64,000 nucleotides of DNA, from positions 558,001 to 622,000 of the forward strand of contig CP073016.1 of assembly GCA_025370075.1 (NCBI GenBank), written 5' to 3'. Under the pieces are notes generated by a model. The model was not told the DNA's origin, did not search any database, and worked only from the letters and a program-made list of their open reading frames with translations. Positions 54,086-63,096 of the stretch are shown one piece after another. Every line of letters starts with the position of its first letter. Positions within the stretch are counted from its first letter, which is position 1. The position numbers and the translations under genes were made by a program. Origin of the DNA: Chryseotalea sp. WA131a. GTDB lineage: Bacteria > Bacteroidota > Bacteroidia > Cytophagales > Cyclobacteriaceae.

Positions 54086-55246
54086 ATGCCTAAAGTTTTA
54101 TTGATCGAAGACGAAGCCAGCATCCGCGCGGTACTAAAAGACATTTTAACCGACCAAAAAGAGCTCGCACTTGTTATTGACGAAGCCAAAGATGGTGCAG
54201 AAGGTTTATCCAAATTGGAATCAGAAACCTATGACTTGGCATTATGTGATATCAAAATGCCTAAGATGGACGGCATGGAAGTTCTAAAAGCAGCCAAAGA
54301 AAGAGGAATCACTACCACCTTTGTGATGATATCGGCACACGGCACCACCGAGTTAGCTGTAGATGCCACCAAAATGGGCGCTTATGATTTTCTGCAGAAG
54401 CCACCGGACTTAAATCGCTTGTTGATTACGGTGCGCAATGCACTCGATAAAAACAATTTGATAAAAGAAACACGCAACCTGAAAAAAAAGGTATCGGGCA
54501 AATACGAAATGATTGGCAGCTCGCCCATGCTTGCAGACATAAAATCGACAATCGAAAAAGTAGCTCCTACGGATGCCCGTGTGTTGATTACTGGCCCAAA
54601 CGGATCAGGAAAAGAATTGGTTGCTCGGCAAATTCATGAAAAAAGCAATCGGGCAAAATTTGAATTTGTGGAAGTAAACTGCGCAGCCATTCCATCCGAA
54701 TTGATTGAGAGTGAATTATTCGGGCACGAGAAAGGCTCGTTCACATCTGCTATCAAGCAGCGCATCGGTAAATTTGAGCAAGCTGAAAACGGCACGTTGT
54801 TTTTGGACGAGATTGGGGATATGAGTCTTTCGGCACAAGCCAAAGTATTGCGGGCACTGCAAGAAAACAAAATCACCCGTGTGGGAGGGGAGCGGGACAT
54901 CCCTGTTCATGTGCGGGTAATTGCCGCAACCAACAAAGACTTGAAGAAAGAAATTGCGGAAAATAGATTTCGCGAAGATCTATACCACCGCATTGCCGTA
55001 ATGGTGATCAAAGTGCCATCGTTAAATAACCGGGCAGAAGATATTCCTGAATTAGTTGAAAAATTTTTAAACGATGTATCTACTGAAAATGGTTGGAAGA
55101 AGAAAGAAATTGACCAAAAGGCAATGAAAGCACTTAAAGCTTATAATTGGACAGGAAATATCCGCGAATTAAGGAACGTAGTTGAACGATTGGCCATTAT
55201 GAGTGATTCCATAATCAGCCAAAAAGAAGTAGAAAAATACCTGTAG
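54086..55246 (+). CDS. Sigma-54-type regulator lacking a DNA-binding domain
   Basis: A 386-residue protein with a receiver (phospho-Asp55 in LALCDIKMPKMDG) and an AAA+ domain (Walker A GPNGSGKE at 170-177, contact loop GSFTSA at 217-222, Walker B LFLDEIGDMSL, arginine finger FREDLYHR). It ends at NWTGNIRELRNVVERLAIM and a short tail; no Fis-type HTH follows, and the next gene begins at once on the other strand. Either it acts from solution on holoenzyme or it lost its HTH. No kinase gene is nearby. Confidence 0.93.
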   Translation: MPKVLLIEDEASIRAVLKDILTDQKELALVIDEAKDGAEGLSKLESETYDLALCDIKMPKMDGMEVLKAAKERGITTTFVMISAHGTTELAVDATKMGAYDFLQKPPDLNRLLITVRNALDKNNLIKETRNLKKKVSGKYEMIGSSPMLADIKSTIEKVAPTDARVLITGPNGSGKELVARQIHEKSNRAKFEFVEVNCAAIPSELIESELFGHEKGSFTSAIKQRIGKFEQAENGTLFLDEIGDMSLSAQAKVLRALQENKITRVGGERDIPVHVRVIAATNKDLKKEIAENRFREDLYHRIAVMVIKVPSLNNRAEDIPELVEKFLNDVSTENGWKKKEIDQKAMKALKAYNWTGNIRELRNVVERLAIMSDSIISQKEVEKYL

Positions 55247-55249
55247 GAA

Positions 55250-55366
55250 TTATATCCTATTGGCGGTGGTTTTCTTCACTTCTTTGTTGCTATAAGTAGG
55301 GCAGGTGTATTGGGTGCAAGCTGATAAGAAGCTAACCAAGAGTAAAAAAGCTAATATTCTTTTCAT
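55250..55366 (-). CDS. Very short lipoprotein (38 residues)
   Basis: A 38-residue lipoprotein, from ATG 55364-55366 to 55250. The signal peptide is RILAFLLLVSFLSAC and the mature part is only about 23 residues with CPTYS, KEVKK and RI at the end. Similar tiny lipoproteins with SxC-TxYTCPTY occur in Cytophagales. A longer frame to 55519 overlaps the neighbouring gene and is not likely. Function unknown. Confidence 0.7.
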   Translation of the reverse strand: MKRILAFLLLVSFLSACTQYTCPTYSNKEVKKTTANRI

Positions 55367-55457
55367 AATAAATGTTTTTGACAGTTTCAAAAGTATTAAT
55401 CTTTTTATTCTAAACAAACCTAAAATACTCAAAAATGCAGTTTGGAGATAAATTTTG

Positions 55458-56462
55458 CTATCCAACCAGCAAATTGCACCCTCTAACATCGCTGTTATCC
55501 ATTCTGCCAAGTACTTCAAAGTAACCGTTTTGGGTAATCCTGCCTAAATCTTGGGTTTGAATAAAAGCGCAAGAGTGGGCATTGGCCAAATCTATTATTG
55601 AAATAAGGCCCGTTTTGCCGGTCTCCAAGGTTTGGAAAGGGTCATTCAAGTCTTTAATTACAATTTTCAAGGAATTTGGAGATTCAAAAAGGCCAGCGCC
55701 ATGCGAATAAGCCTGCGAAAGCAATTCTGTCATTCCATACTCAGAGTGGATAGATTTTACATTGAACCGCGCGCATAAAAATTGATGTAGCTCTTCGCGC
55801 ACCCATTCTTTTCGTCTTCCTTTCATGCCTCCGGTTTCCATTACAATTGCTTTGCTTAAATCCACCTGGTTTTTTTCTGCTAAATCGAGCAAAGCAAATG
55901 AAACACCCCATACCATTACTTTACGTTTGTCATTTTTTAGGAAATCGGCTTTTGATATAAATTCATCTTGATTGTAAAGGTAAAATCCAGAATGAGTCGA
56001 CTCCGTTCGTCTTATAAAATGCTCCATCATGGCAATGAGCGATGACCCTTGGCGCTCTAAATATGAAGGCAACAAAGCCAAAATATGGTAATCTTTGAGG
56101 CTACCATATACACGTTCAAAAATCTGGGTAGCATGCTGAAGGTAGAAACCAATATCATTTATGGCATGTTGGCTAGTGGTGATGCCAGTAGTGCCGCTGC
56201 TGGTAAATATGGTGCTTGGCCGCCAGTTACCAGTTTTCACCATCCCCGATTTAAAAAAGCCGATGGGCAAAAATGGTATTTGGTCAATTGCTGTTATCTT
56301 TGTTGGGTATACTCCCAGGTAGTTTAGAAACGATTGGTAGATGGGATTGTGGATCGCTTGAAATTGAAACAACGAAAGTGCAATATCCTGAAAGTTGTTT
56401 ACGTTTACCGAAGAGATGGCATCAGTAAAACTTTTTATGGAATGGAAGCGTTCCTTCATCAA
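55458..56462 (-). CDS. LuxE-like acyl-protein synthetase family protein
   Basis: A 334-residue adenylate-forming enzyme of the LuxE/acyl-protein synthetase family. The core is IFTSSGTTGITTSQH, the ATP-binding loop, then VMVWGVSFALLDLAEKN, METGGMKGRRKEWVREEL, SIHSEYGMTELLSQAYS and TGLISIIDLANAHSCAFIQTQDLGRI near the end. In luminous bacteria LuxE activates fatty acids for aldehyde synthesis, but no other lux genes are here. In Bacteroidota it is more likely part of polysaccharide or lipid modification. Divergent from the lipoprotein at 56480. Confidence 0.9.
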   Translation of the reverse strand: MMKERFHSIKSFTDAISSVNVNNFQDIALSLFQFQAIHNPIYQSFLNYLGVYPTKITAIDQIPFLPIGFFKSGMVKTGNWRPSTIFTSSGTTGITTSQHAINDIGFYLQHATQIFERVYGSLKDYHILALLPSYLERQGSSLIAMMEHFIRRTESTHSGFYLYNQDEFISKADFLKNDKRKVMVWGVSFALLDLAEKNQVDLSKAIVMETGGMKGRRKEWVREELHQFLCARFNVKSIHSEYGMTELLSQAYSHGAGLFESPNSLKIVIKDLNDPFQTLETGKTGLISIIDLANAHSCAFIQTQDLGRITQNGYFEVLGRMDNSDVRGCNLLVG

Positions 56463-56479
56463 TAAGCAAAGGTAGAAAA

Positions 56480-57244
56480 ATGAGGTCGATAGTTGTTTCG
56501 GTATTGGTTTTTTTGGTGATTGTAGGATTGGATGGTTGCTTTACCGCGCCAAACTATCCTGTTGTTCCTGAAATTAGTTTTGTAAAAATTGGTTATGAGA
56601 AGCCTTCTGATGACTTGCCTGCTATTGTATTGGATATAACCTTTAAAGACGGTGATGGCGATTTGGGCTTAGATGACAGTTTTCAAACAGATACTTCGTT
56701 CGTACTGCAATATTATCTCACAAGACAAAATCAATTTATTTCAGATTTCACGCTTAAAAGATTTCCTTCTGTTACTCTCGTAGATGCCGATTATGTCAAG
56801 AATAATCCAAACGTTCGGCTTCCGAATGGAAGTCCTTTTCCCTCATTGAACTGCTCAAACTGGGAACAAAGAAAGGTGGCTGATGTAGTAAAGGACATTG
56901 TTTATACAGAATACAATCCAAATTACTATAATATTTTCATTGACTTGTTTATAGATGATGGTACTGGCACATTCAATCGTTTTAATTCTGAAACCTTCTT
57001 CACATTTCCAGATTGTCTTCTATCTGGATTTAACGGAAGGTTTCCAGTCCTCTCAACAGACCCAGGAAAAAAAGCACCTTTGGATGGCAATCTAAATTAT
57101 CGGATGAAATCTATTGGATACGATGTAATCTTAGGCGTTAAAAGATTTAAAATGGACATAACCATTCAAGATAGGGCTTACCATAAAAGTAATAAATTAT
57201 CTATTGGTCCTTACACGCTGTCGTCCATTAGACGAGACGGTTGA
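56480..57244 (+). CDS. Bacteroidota-type lipoprotein of unknown function
   Basis: A 254-residue lipoprotein with a leader ending in VGLDGC. The first part contains PEISFVKIGYEKPSDDLPAIVLDITFKDGDGDLGL, a motif widely seen in Bacteroidota lipoproteins, with the acidic DGDGDLGLDD that could bind calcium. No enzyme motif is seen. It is divergent from the LuxE-like gene with 17 nt between start codons. Function unknown. Confidence 0.78.
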   Translation: MRSIVVSVLVFLVIVGLDGCFTAPNYPVVPEISFVKIGYEKPSDDLPAIVLDITFKDGDGDLGLDDSFQTDTSFVLQYYLTRQNQFISDFTLKRFPSVTLVDADYVKNNPNVRLPNGSPFPSLNCSNWEQRKVADVVKDIVYTEYNPNYYNIFIDLFIDDGTGTFNRFNSETFFTFPDCLLSGFNGRFPVLSTDPGKKAPLDGNLNYRMKSIGYDVILGVKRFKMDITIQDRAYHKSNKLSIGPYTLSSIRRDG

Positions 57245-57257
57245 TAAGTTATGGATA

Positions 57258-59657
57258 CTAAAGGGGGTTATACTTTCCCGAATTCACCTCACTCATCATC
57301 GCATATACACTCTCAAAAATCTCTTCCGGATTGGGTTTAGAAAAGTAATCGCCATCCGAGCCATAAGCAGGGCGGTGCTCTTTGGCCGTAATCGTGAGAG
57401 GGGCAGAATCTAAATATTGATAGCCTTTTTGTACTTCCAACACTTGTTGCATCATAAAAGCGGTAGCTCCTCCGGGCACATCTTCGTCTGCAAATACAAT
57501 GCGGTTGGTTTTCTTTAGTGACGCAACGATGGTGTGGTGAATATCAAACGGCAACAACGATTGCACATCAATCACTTCGCATGAAATGCCTTTGTTATCT
57601 AATTCATTGGCGGCATCCATCACAATACGGCACATAGACCCGTAGGTAACAATGGTAACATCATTTCCTTCTTGCAAAATTTCCGGCTCGCCAATCGGTA
57701 TACAAAACTCACCTACATTATCGGGTAATTTTTCTTTGAGGCGATAGCCATTCAAACACTCAATCACCAAGGCAGGGTCATCCGATTTGAATAACGTATT
57801 ATAAAAACCAGCCGCTTGCACCATGTTGCGAGGAACCAACACCAACATGCCACGCAAGCTATTCAAAATCATGCCCATAGGCGAACCTGCATGCCACACG
57901 CCTTCGAGACGATGACCGCGCGTACGCACAATCAGCGGAGCTTTTTGTCCACCTTTGGTGCGGTACTGAAGATTGGCTAAATCATCACTTAAAATTTGAA
58001 TGGCGTATAGTAAATAATCCAAATATTGAATTTCCGCTATTGGCCTTAATCCACGCAAGGCCAAACCAATTCCTTGCCCAACAATCGTACATTCACGAAT
58101 ACCGGTGTCAGTAACGCGCAACTCTCCAAACTTTTCTTGCAAGCCAGCGAAGCCTTGGTTCACATCTCCGATCTTGCCTACATCTTCGCCAAAAGCTAAA
58201 ATGCGCGGATCGCGCTTTAGTGCTTCCGTAAAACAAGCACGCAATACTTCGCGGCCGTCTACCAACAATGAATTATCTGAATACTGTGCTGCAATTCCCA
58301 GTACTTGAAAAGCAGATTCTGTCGACTGGCTAAACAAATGCGAATTAAATCGGCCATAATTAGCATTCGAAACTTTTTGTACCCATTCTTTCGCAGAATC
58401 TTTGATTGCAGAATTTTTCCCGGCCAATGCACGAAGCGCTGCTTTGGCCGCTTTCATCGAATCGTAATGAACGGGGTTGATGGTTTTATTGAGCGTTTCT
58501 ACAATTGCTCTTACTTCACTATGCTCTTCTTCACATCTCTCTAACAAACTCACCAATTCCTTTTGCTCTTGCTGAATGGTTTTGTTAAAAGCTTTCCACG
58601 ATTCGTCTTTTATCTTTTTAGCGGTTGCCTTTGCCTCTTTTTCCAATTCATCCAATTCGCCTTCTGTTGCGACACCTTGTTCAACCATCCACTTGCGCAT
58701 TTGGCGCAAGCAATCAAATTCATTTTCCCACGCCAATCGCTCTTTTGATTTGTATCGCTCATGGCTGCCTGATGTAGAATGTCCTTGTGGCTGCGTCATC
58801 TCAACCACATGCACCAACACAGGTACATGCTCCTCACGGCAAATTTTTTCTGCCTTTTCGTACATTTTGCAGAGCGCTTGGTAATCCCAACCTTTTACCG
58901 TTAAAATTTCAAAGCCCTTGTCTTTATTATCTCGTTGAAAGCCTGCTAAAATTTTTGAGATGCTGCCTTTTGTGGTTTGGTATTCTTTGGGAACTGAAAT
59001 GCCGTAGTCATCGTCCCACACAGAAATCAGCATGGGCACTTGAAGGACGCCCGCTGCGTTGATGGCTTCGAAAAACATTCCTTCTGAAGTAGAAGCGTTG
59101 CCAATTGTACCAAAAGCAATTTCGTTTCCGTTGGTGCTTAAATCGGTATATGAATTTAATTCAGGGTTGTTTCGAAAAAGTTTGGAGGCATAGGCCAAGC
59201 CCACCAGCCGCGGCATTTGCGAAGCGGTAGGAGAAATATCGGCACTGCTGTTTTTTAATTTTGAAATGGCTTTTAATTCGCCCGCCTCGTTGAGCATGCG
59301 GGTAGCGAAGTGGCCATTCATCAACCTGCCTGCGGTTGCTGGGTCTGCTTCTACATCAGTATGCGCATACAATTGAGCGAAGTAATGATGAAGATTCATT
59401 CCGCCAATAGCGAGCATAAAGGTTTGGTCGCGGTAGTAGCCCGAGCGGATATCACCTGGCTTAAATACTTTGGCCATCGCCAACTGAGCCACTTCTTTAC
59501 CATCGCCAAAAATTCCGAATTTGGCTTTGCCCATAAAAACTTCCTTGCGACCCAGCAAGCTGGCCTCGCGGCTTTCGCACGCCAATCTATAATCGGCCAA
59601 TACGACTTGCGCTTTTTTCGAAGAAACTTTTGGGAAATCTGTTTTCGTTTCGTTCAC
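57258..59657 (-). CDS. Fused alpha/beta E1 component of a 2-oxo acid dehydrogenase
   Basis: A 799-residue thiamine-diphosphate enzyme with both E1 subunits in one chain. The alpha half has HYFAQLYAHTDVEADPATAGRLMNGHF, ISPTASQMPRLVGLAYASK and the ThDP loop GTIGNASTSEGMFFEAIN. After a helical linker, the beta half starts near AFQVLGIAAQYSDNSLLVDGRE, with ILAFGEDVGKIGDVNQGFAGLQEKFG, RDTGIRECTIVGQGIGLALRG-type strands, and the final PRNMVQAAGFYNTLF and SEYIDVQSLLPFD-like region. Best match is the branched-chain or pyruvate type; a clear choice is not possible. It ends 13 nt before the convergent lipoprotein. Confidence 0.93.
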   Translation of the reverse strand: MNETKTDFPKVSSKKAQVVLADYRLACESREASLLGRKEVFMGKAKFGIFGDGKEVAQLAMAKVFKPGDIRSGYYRDQTFMLAIGGMNLHHYFAQLYAHTDVEADPATAGRLMNGHFATRMLNEAGELKAISKLKNSSADISPTASQMPRLVGLAYASKLFRNNPELNSYTDLSTNGNEIAFGTIGNASTSEGMFFEAINAAGVLQVPMLISVWDDDYGISVPKEYQTTKGSISKILAGFQRDNKDKGFEILTVKGWDYQALCKMYEKAEKICREEHVPVLVHVVEMTQPQGHSTSGSHERYKSKERLAWENEFDCLRQMRKWMVEQGVATEGELDELEKEAKATAKKIKDESWKAFNKTIQQEQKELVSLLERCEEEHSEVRAIVETLNKTINPVHYDSMKAAKAALRALAGKNSAIKDSAKEWVQKVSNANYGRFNSHLFSQSTESAFQVLGIAAQYSDNSLLVDGREVLRACFTEALKRDPRILAFGEDVGKIGDVNQGFAGLQEKFGELRVTDTGIRECTIVGQGIGLALRGLRPIAEIQYLDYLLYAIQILSDDLANLQYRTKGGQKAPLIVRTRGHRLEGVWHAGSPMGMILNSLRGMLVLVPRNMVQAAGFYNTLFKSDDPALVIECLNGYRLKEKLPDNVGEFCIPIGEPEILQEGNDVTIVTYGSMCRIVMDAANELDNKGISCEVIDVQSLLPFDIHHTIVASLKKTNRIVFADEDVPGGATAFMMQQVLEVQKGYQYLDSAPLTITAKEHRPAYGSDGDYFSKPNPEEIFESVYAMMSEVNSGKYNPL

Positions 59658-59746
59658 TCGATTGCGGAATTATGTTGTAAAGTAGAGAAAAACAATTCAC
59701 CCCTCAAAGAAATTAAAATATCCGAAATAAAATAATGACAAACAAT

Positions 59747-60263
59747 CTACCCGCGAAAGAATTTGACCCAGTCGCCACCAAAAACGAAAGGATAGTCTGC
59801 CTTGTTTTCGTATAAATAAATTTTCACGGATTGCCCATCGATGGTGATAGTATCCAGAAAGTAACCTGCCTCCATTTCGATTTGATGAATGGTTTGTTCG
59901 GTCTCTAAATTGGTGACTTCAAAAACTTCGACCAAAATTTTATCGGTAGGCGAACCTGTGCGATAGGCGAATGGATACGGCCCGAGGGAATACAACTGAT
60001 AACCGGTTATCCAAATGCTGAATTGGTAACGCACCTGAATTGATCAGTGAACGATGAAACCTCTCTGAACGCGGGGAATATTTGTATTGGTCCCTAAATA
60101 CAGCAATAACAAACCAAACAAGCGGAAAGCTAAGCAACACCATGGATACAGAATCGGCAGTTTCTTCTTTATAGTAAAGAAGATAAATGCCTTCAAAAAT
60201 TGAACAGTAAATCCCTCCCAAAACAAATATTACCGAAAGCAAAATACTAATCAGCCATTTCAT
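59747..60263 (-). pseudogene. Small membrane protein gene with an apparent frameshift
   Basis: Two overlapping minus-strand frames together make one protein. The first (from ATG 60261-60263) has two membrane segments, WLISILLSVIFVLGGIYCSIF and VSMVLLSFPLVWFVIAVF, and then a nonsense-like tail ending at 59940. The second, from about 60036 to 59747, begins RYQFSIWITGYQLYSLGP and has a compact domain ending in WVKFFRG. A one-base change near 60036-60046 would join them into about 171 residues. I cannot tell whether this is a real mutation, an assembly error, or two coupled genes. Family not recognised. Confidence 0.55.
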
Positions 60264-60282
60264 TTTGTTAAATTTTGAATTT

Positions 60283-60352
60283 TGTACGAATGAGAAAGAG
60301 TCAAGAGCTTGATCAAAAACCCTAATTTTAACTAATGCAAAACTTTCGTACA
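60283..60352. repeat. Inverted repeat TGTACGAA / TTCGTACA
   Basis: TGTACGAA (60283-60290) and TTCGTACA (60345-60352) are perfect complements 54 nt apart, in the gap between the NagX-like gene and the frameshifted membrane gene. No gene is within. May be a recombination or regulatory site. Confidence 0.65.
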
Positions 60353-60361
60353 CCCCACACA

Positions 60362-61459
60362 CTATACCTTCACAAAAACCTTTCGCTTATACATCTGCCA
60401 AAGAATTAACAAAAAGAAAAGAATAAGTGTAATGGCAAAACCCAAGGAGGCGTTTTTGGGGCTGAGCCAACTGGCGTAAACGTTTTGATAAATCACCGAC
60501 CATAATGAAATGGCATTTTCGCCTTCCCCTACCTTTATCCGAAGTAATATTTTTGCCAATAGCCCCGAAGCAACAAAAACGAAAATCGCATTCGTGCCAT
60601 AATAAATAAAAGGCGTTGACCATTTTTTTATTCCTTGCACATCAATTAGCCAATAACACGCGGCCAAAAATTGCATGGCAATTCCTGCTGTGTAAAGAAC
60701 ATAGCTGCTCGTCCACAAGGCTTTGTTGATAGGGAAAACCAAGCCCCACGCTAAGCCGCACACGATAAGCAAGGCACCAACGAAAAATAACCAGGTTACT
60801 TTTTCTACGGGTTCAGAAATTTTAGAAAACAATTGGCCTGTTAGCATGCCGATAATGCCAGTGGCAATGGCTGGAACGGTACTCAACACTCCTTCAGGAT
60901 CCCACGTTTTGCTTTGCGCCCACAAGTGACCGTTAAGCAAAATGCGATCAAGCCAAGCGCCTAAGTTTGTCTCAGGTTCTAGGTTTGCTGCGCCAATCCC
61001 GGGCACGGGTACCATCGTCATCAATACAAAGTAACCAACCAATAAAACTAATGCCAATCGAATTTGAGCAAGCCAATTGGTTTTGAAATAAATCAATGAA
61101 CAAAATAAAAACACCACGCTGATGCGTTGCAATACTCCGGGAATACGAACGGTTGAAAAATTGAACTTCGGTACTAGGGCCAACATCATCCCCAACAAAA
61201 AGATGATGAGCACGCGTCTGATTATTTTTAGAAGATTTTTTTTTGTTAGCCCCTCACTCAGTTTTGGTTGGTATGCAAAGTGAATCGACACTCCGACAAT
61301 AAAGAGAAAGAATGGAAAGATTAAATCATTGGGTGAGCAACCGTGCCAATGGGCATGCAATAGGGGAGGGTAAACGCTGTCCCAACTGCCTGGGTTGTTG
61401 ACCAAAATCATGGCGGCCACGGTTATGCCGCGAAAAACATCTAAGGAGTAAAGTCTCAT
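60362..61459 (-). CDS. NagX/HGSNAT-like membrane acyltransferase
   Basis: A 365-residue membrane protein with about ten segments. The start RLYSLDVFRGITVAAMILVNNPGSWDSVYPPLLHAHWHGCSPNDLIFPFFLFIVGVSI is typical of the heparan-alpha-glucosaminide N-acetyltransferase family (DUF5009/NagX), with the proposed catalytic His in LHAHWHGC. The later IPGVLQRISVVFLF and TWDPEGVLSTVPAIATGIIGMLTGQL match the conserved central region. It probably transfers acetyl groups to amino sugars during cell-wall or chitin sugar uptake. Confidence 0.92.
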   Translation of the reverse strand: MRLYSLDVFRGITVAAMILVNNPGSWDSVYPPLLHAHWHGCSPNDLIFPFFLFIVGVSIHFAYQPKLSEGLTKKNLLKIIRRVLIIFLLGMMLALVPKFNFSTVRIPGVLQRISVVFLFCSLIYFKTNWLAQIRLALVLLVGYFVLMTMVPVPGIGAANLEPETNLGAWLDRILLNGHLWAQSKTWDPEGVLSTVPAIATGIIGMLTGQLFSKISEPVEKVTWLFFVGALLIVCGLAWGLVFPINKALWTSSYVLYTAGIAMQFLAACYWLIDVQGIKKWSTPFIYYGTNAIFVFVASGLLAKILLRIKVGEGENAISLWSVIYQNVYASWLSPKNASLGFAITLILFFLLILWQMYKRKVFVKV

Positions 61460-61475
61460 TTAGATTTATAAATTA

Positions 61476-61550
61476 GGATTACAAGTTACAATTTAGGTTG
61501 ATGGTAAAACCGACTACTGATTTGCAAATCGTAAGTCGTAATTTGTAACC
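61476..61550. repeat. Intergenic imperfect inverted repeat (GGATTACAAGTTACAA)
   Basis: GGATTACAAGTTACAATTT (61476-61494) pairs imperfectly with CGTAAGTCGTAATTTGTAACC (61530-61550). It lies between the beta-CASP gene end and the start of the NagX-like gene. Confidence 0.5.
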
Positions 61551-61562
61551 ATACATTTCAAT

Positions 61563-62966
61563 TTAAATTCCTTCAAACAAAACATCTTTTTGCAAATACT
61601 CCGGCACGATCGTCTTCCACCCTTTCTTTTCTTCAATCAGTTTGGCAAAGGCGGTAGCACTTTCAATTTCACCATGTGTGATGAACGTTTTCTTTGGGGC
61701 TTTGGTAAAGTTATCGAGCCATTGAAGCAATTCGGTTTGGTCGGCATGGGCAGACAGGCCGTGTACTTCCCGCACGTGACAATTGATCGGAATTTGCTCT
61801 CCAAATATTTTGACAAACTTTTCGCCTTCTAAAATATCGCGCCCACGCGAGCCTTCTGCCTGGTAGCCAGCAAACAAAACCGTATCGGTAGTTCGCGGTA
61901 AGCGATGGGTGAGGTGATGTAAAATCCGCCCACCGGTGGCCATCCCGCTGGCGGAGATGATGATGATGGGTTTCTTTATTTCGTTCAGTGCTTTTGAGCT
62001 TTCACGTGTGTTACAAAAGTGAATGTTGGGCGTGTCAAAAATACTCATCAATTGACTGCCCTGCCGTGTTACTATTATTTTGTGCAAACCTCCGTGCCGC
62101 TCATACAGATCCGTTACGTTGATGGCCATGGGGCTATCGATGTAAATGGGGAGCGTTGGAATCTTTTCATCCTGCATGAGTTTGTTAAAATAGTAGATCA
62201 AACTTTGGGTGCGTCCCACCGCAAAGGCCGGTATCACCAATGCGCCATTGTGGTCAATCGCTTCTTTTACAATTTTGGTCAGTTGTTCTTCAACATCTTG
62301 TTGCGGATTTACTTTGTTTCCATACGTAGATTCCACTACCAACACATCGGCTTGCGAAATGGCTTCAGGTTCAAACATCACGGGGTCGTGGTAGCGACCA
62401 AGGTCGCCCGAGAATACGATTGTCTTTTCTTCGCGATCGCCCCGCACTTTCATCTCAACAAAAGCCGCACCTAATATGTGACCCGCGTTATAAAATTTGA
62501 TGGACGTGCGCTTGTTTAATTTTATTTCTTGCTTCAGCGGATGGCTGTCGACCAGCATGAGCACGGTCTTAGCATCTTCGGTGGTAAAAAGTGGTTGGGG
62601 CTTGCTGTGTTTGGAGTAACCGCGTTTGAAAGCAAAAAGGGCTTCTTCTTCTTGTAGCTTGGCGGCATCGAGCAACATGATTTTCATCAAGTCTTCGGTG
62701 GCTTGAGTACAAATGATTTTGCCTGAAAAACCATCTTTTACTAATCTTGGCAAATAACCAACGTGGTCGATGTGTGCATGGGTGATCACCACCACATCAA
62801 TTTCTGCCGGATCGATCGGTAGCTTGTCCCAATTGCGAAGGCGCAATTCTTTTTGCCCTTGAAAGAGTCCACAGTCCACCAAAATCTGTTGTTCGCCCTC
62901 ATCTAATAAATATTTAGAACCGGTAACGCTGCGTGCTGCCCCGAGAAATTTGATGGTGAGATTCAT
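61563..62966 (-). CDS. Beta-CASP MBL-fold ribonuclease-type hydrolase
   Basis: A 467-residue metallo-beta-lactamase-fold protein of the beta-CASP RNase J/CPSF-73 group. The zinc site is ITHAHIDHVGYLPRL (HAHIDH at 63-68), with a second motif GAAFVEMKVRGDREEKTIVFSGDLGRY and the beta-CASP block NHGALVIPAFAVGRTQSLIYYFNKL. The C-terminal RMMBL segment is VREVHGLSAHADQTELLQWLDNF and KKTFITHGE. Bacterial members process or degrade RNA. The gene stands alone on the minus strand. Confidence 0.93.
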   Translation of the reverse strand: MNLTIKFLGAARSVTGSKYLLDEGEQQILVDCGLFQGQKELRLRNWDKLPIDPAEIDVVVITHAHIDHVGYLPRLVKDGFSGKIICTQATEDLMKIMLLDAAKLQEEEALFAFKRGYSKHSKPQPLFTTEDAKTVLMLVDSHPLKQEIKLNKRTSIKFYNAGHILGAAFVEMKVRGDREEKTIVFSGDLGRYHDPVMFEPEAISQADVLVVESTYGNKVNPQQDVEEQLTKIVKEAIDHNGALVIPAFAVGRTQSLIYYFNKLMQDEKIPTLPIYIDSPMAINVTDLYERHGGLHKIIVTRQGSQLMSIFDTPNIHFCNTRESSKALNEIKKPIIIISASGMATGGRILHHLTHRLPRTTDTVLFAGYQAEGSRGRDILEGEKFVKIFGEQIPINCHVREVHGLSAHADQTELLQWLDNFTKAPKKTFITHGEIESATAFAKLIEEKKGWKTIVPEYLQKDVLFEGI

Positions 62967-63005
62967 AAAGTCAATTTGAATATGTCAATTTGAGTATTTG
63001 TTGAT

Positions 63006-63030
63006 TTGAAGATTTGAAAATGATCTTCAA
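63006..63030. repeat. Intergenic inverted repeat (TTGAAGAT)
   Basis: TTGAAGAT (63006-63013) and ATCTTCAA (63023-63030) pair perfectly around a nine-base loop, in a run of TTTGAA words (62970-63020). Confidence 0.7.
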
Positions 63031-63096
63031 TTCAAGTTCAAAGTAGCGAATGGGGGGAGGGAAAGCAAATTGATTTTGACTTTCATAGGAACTATG

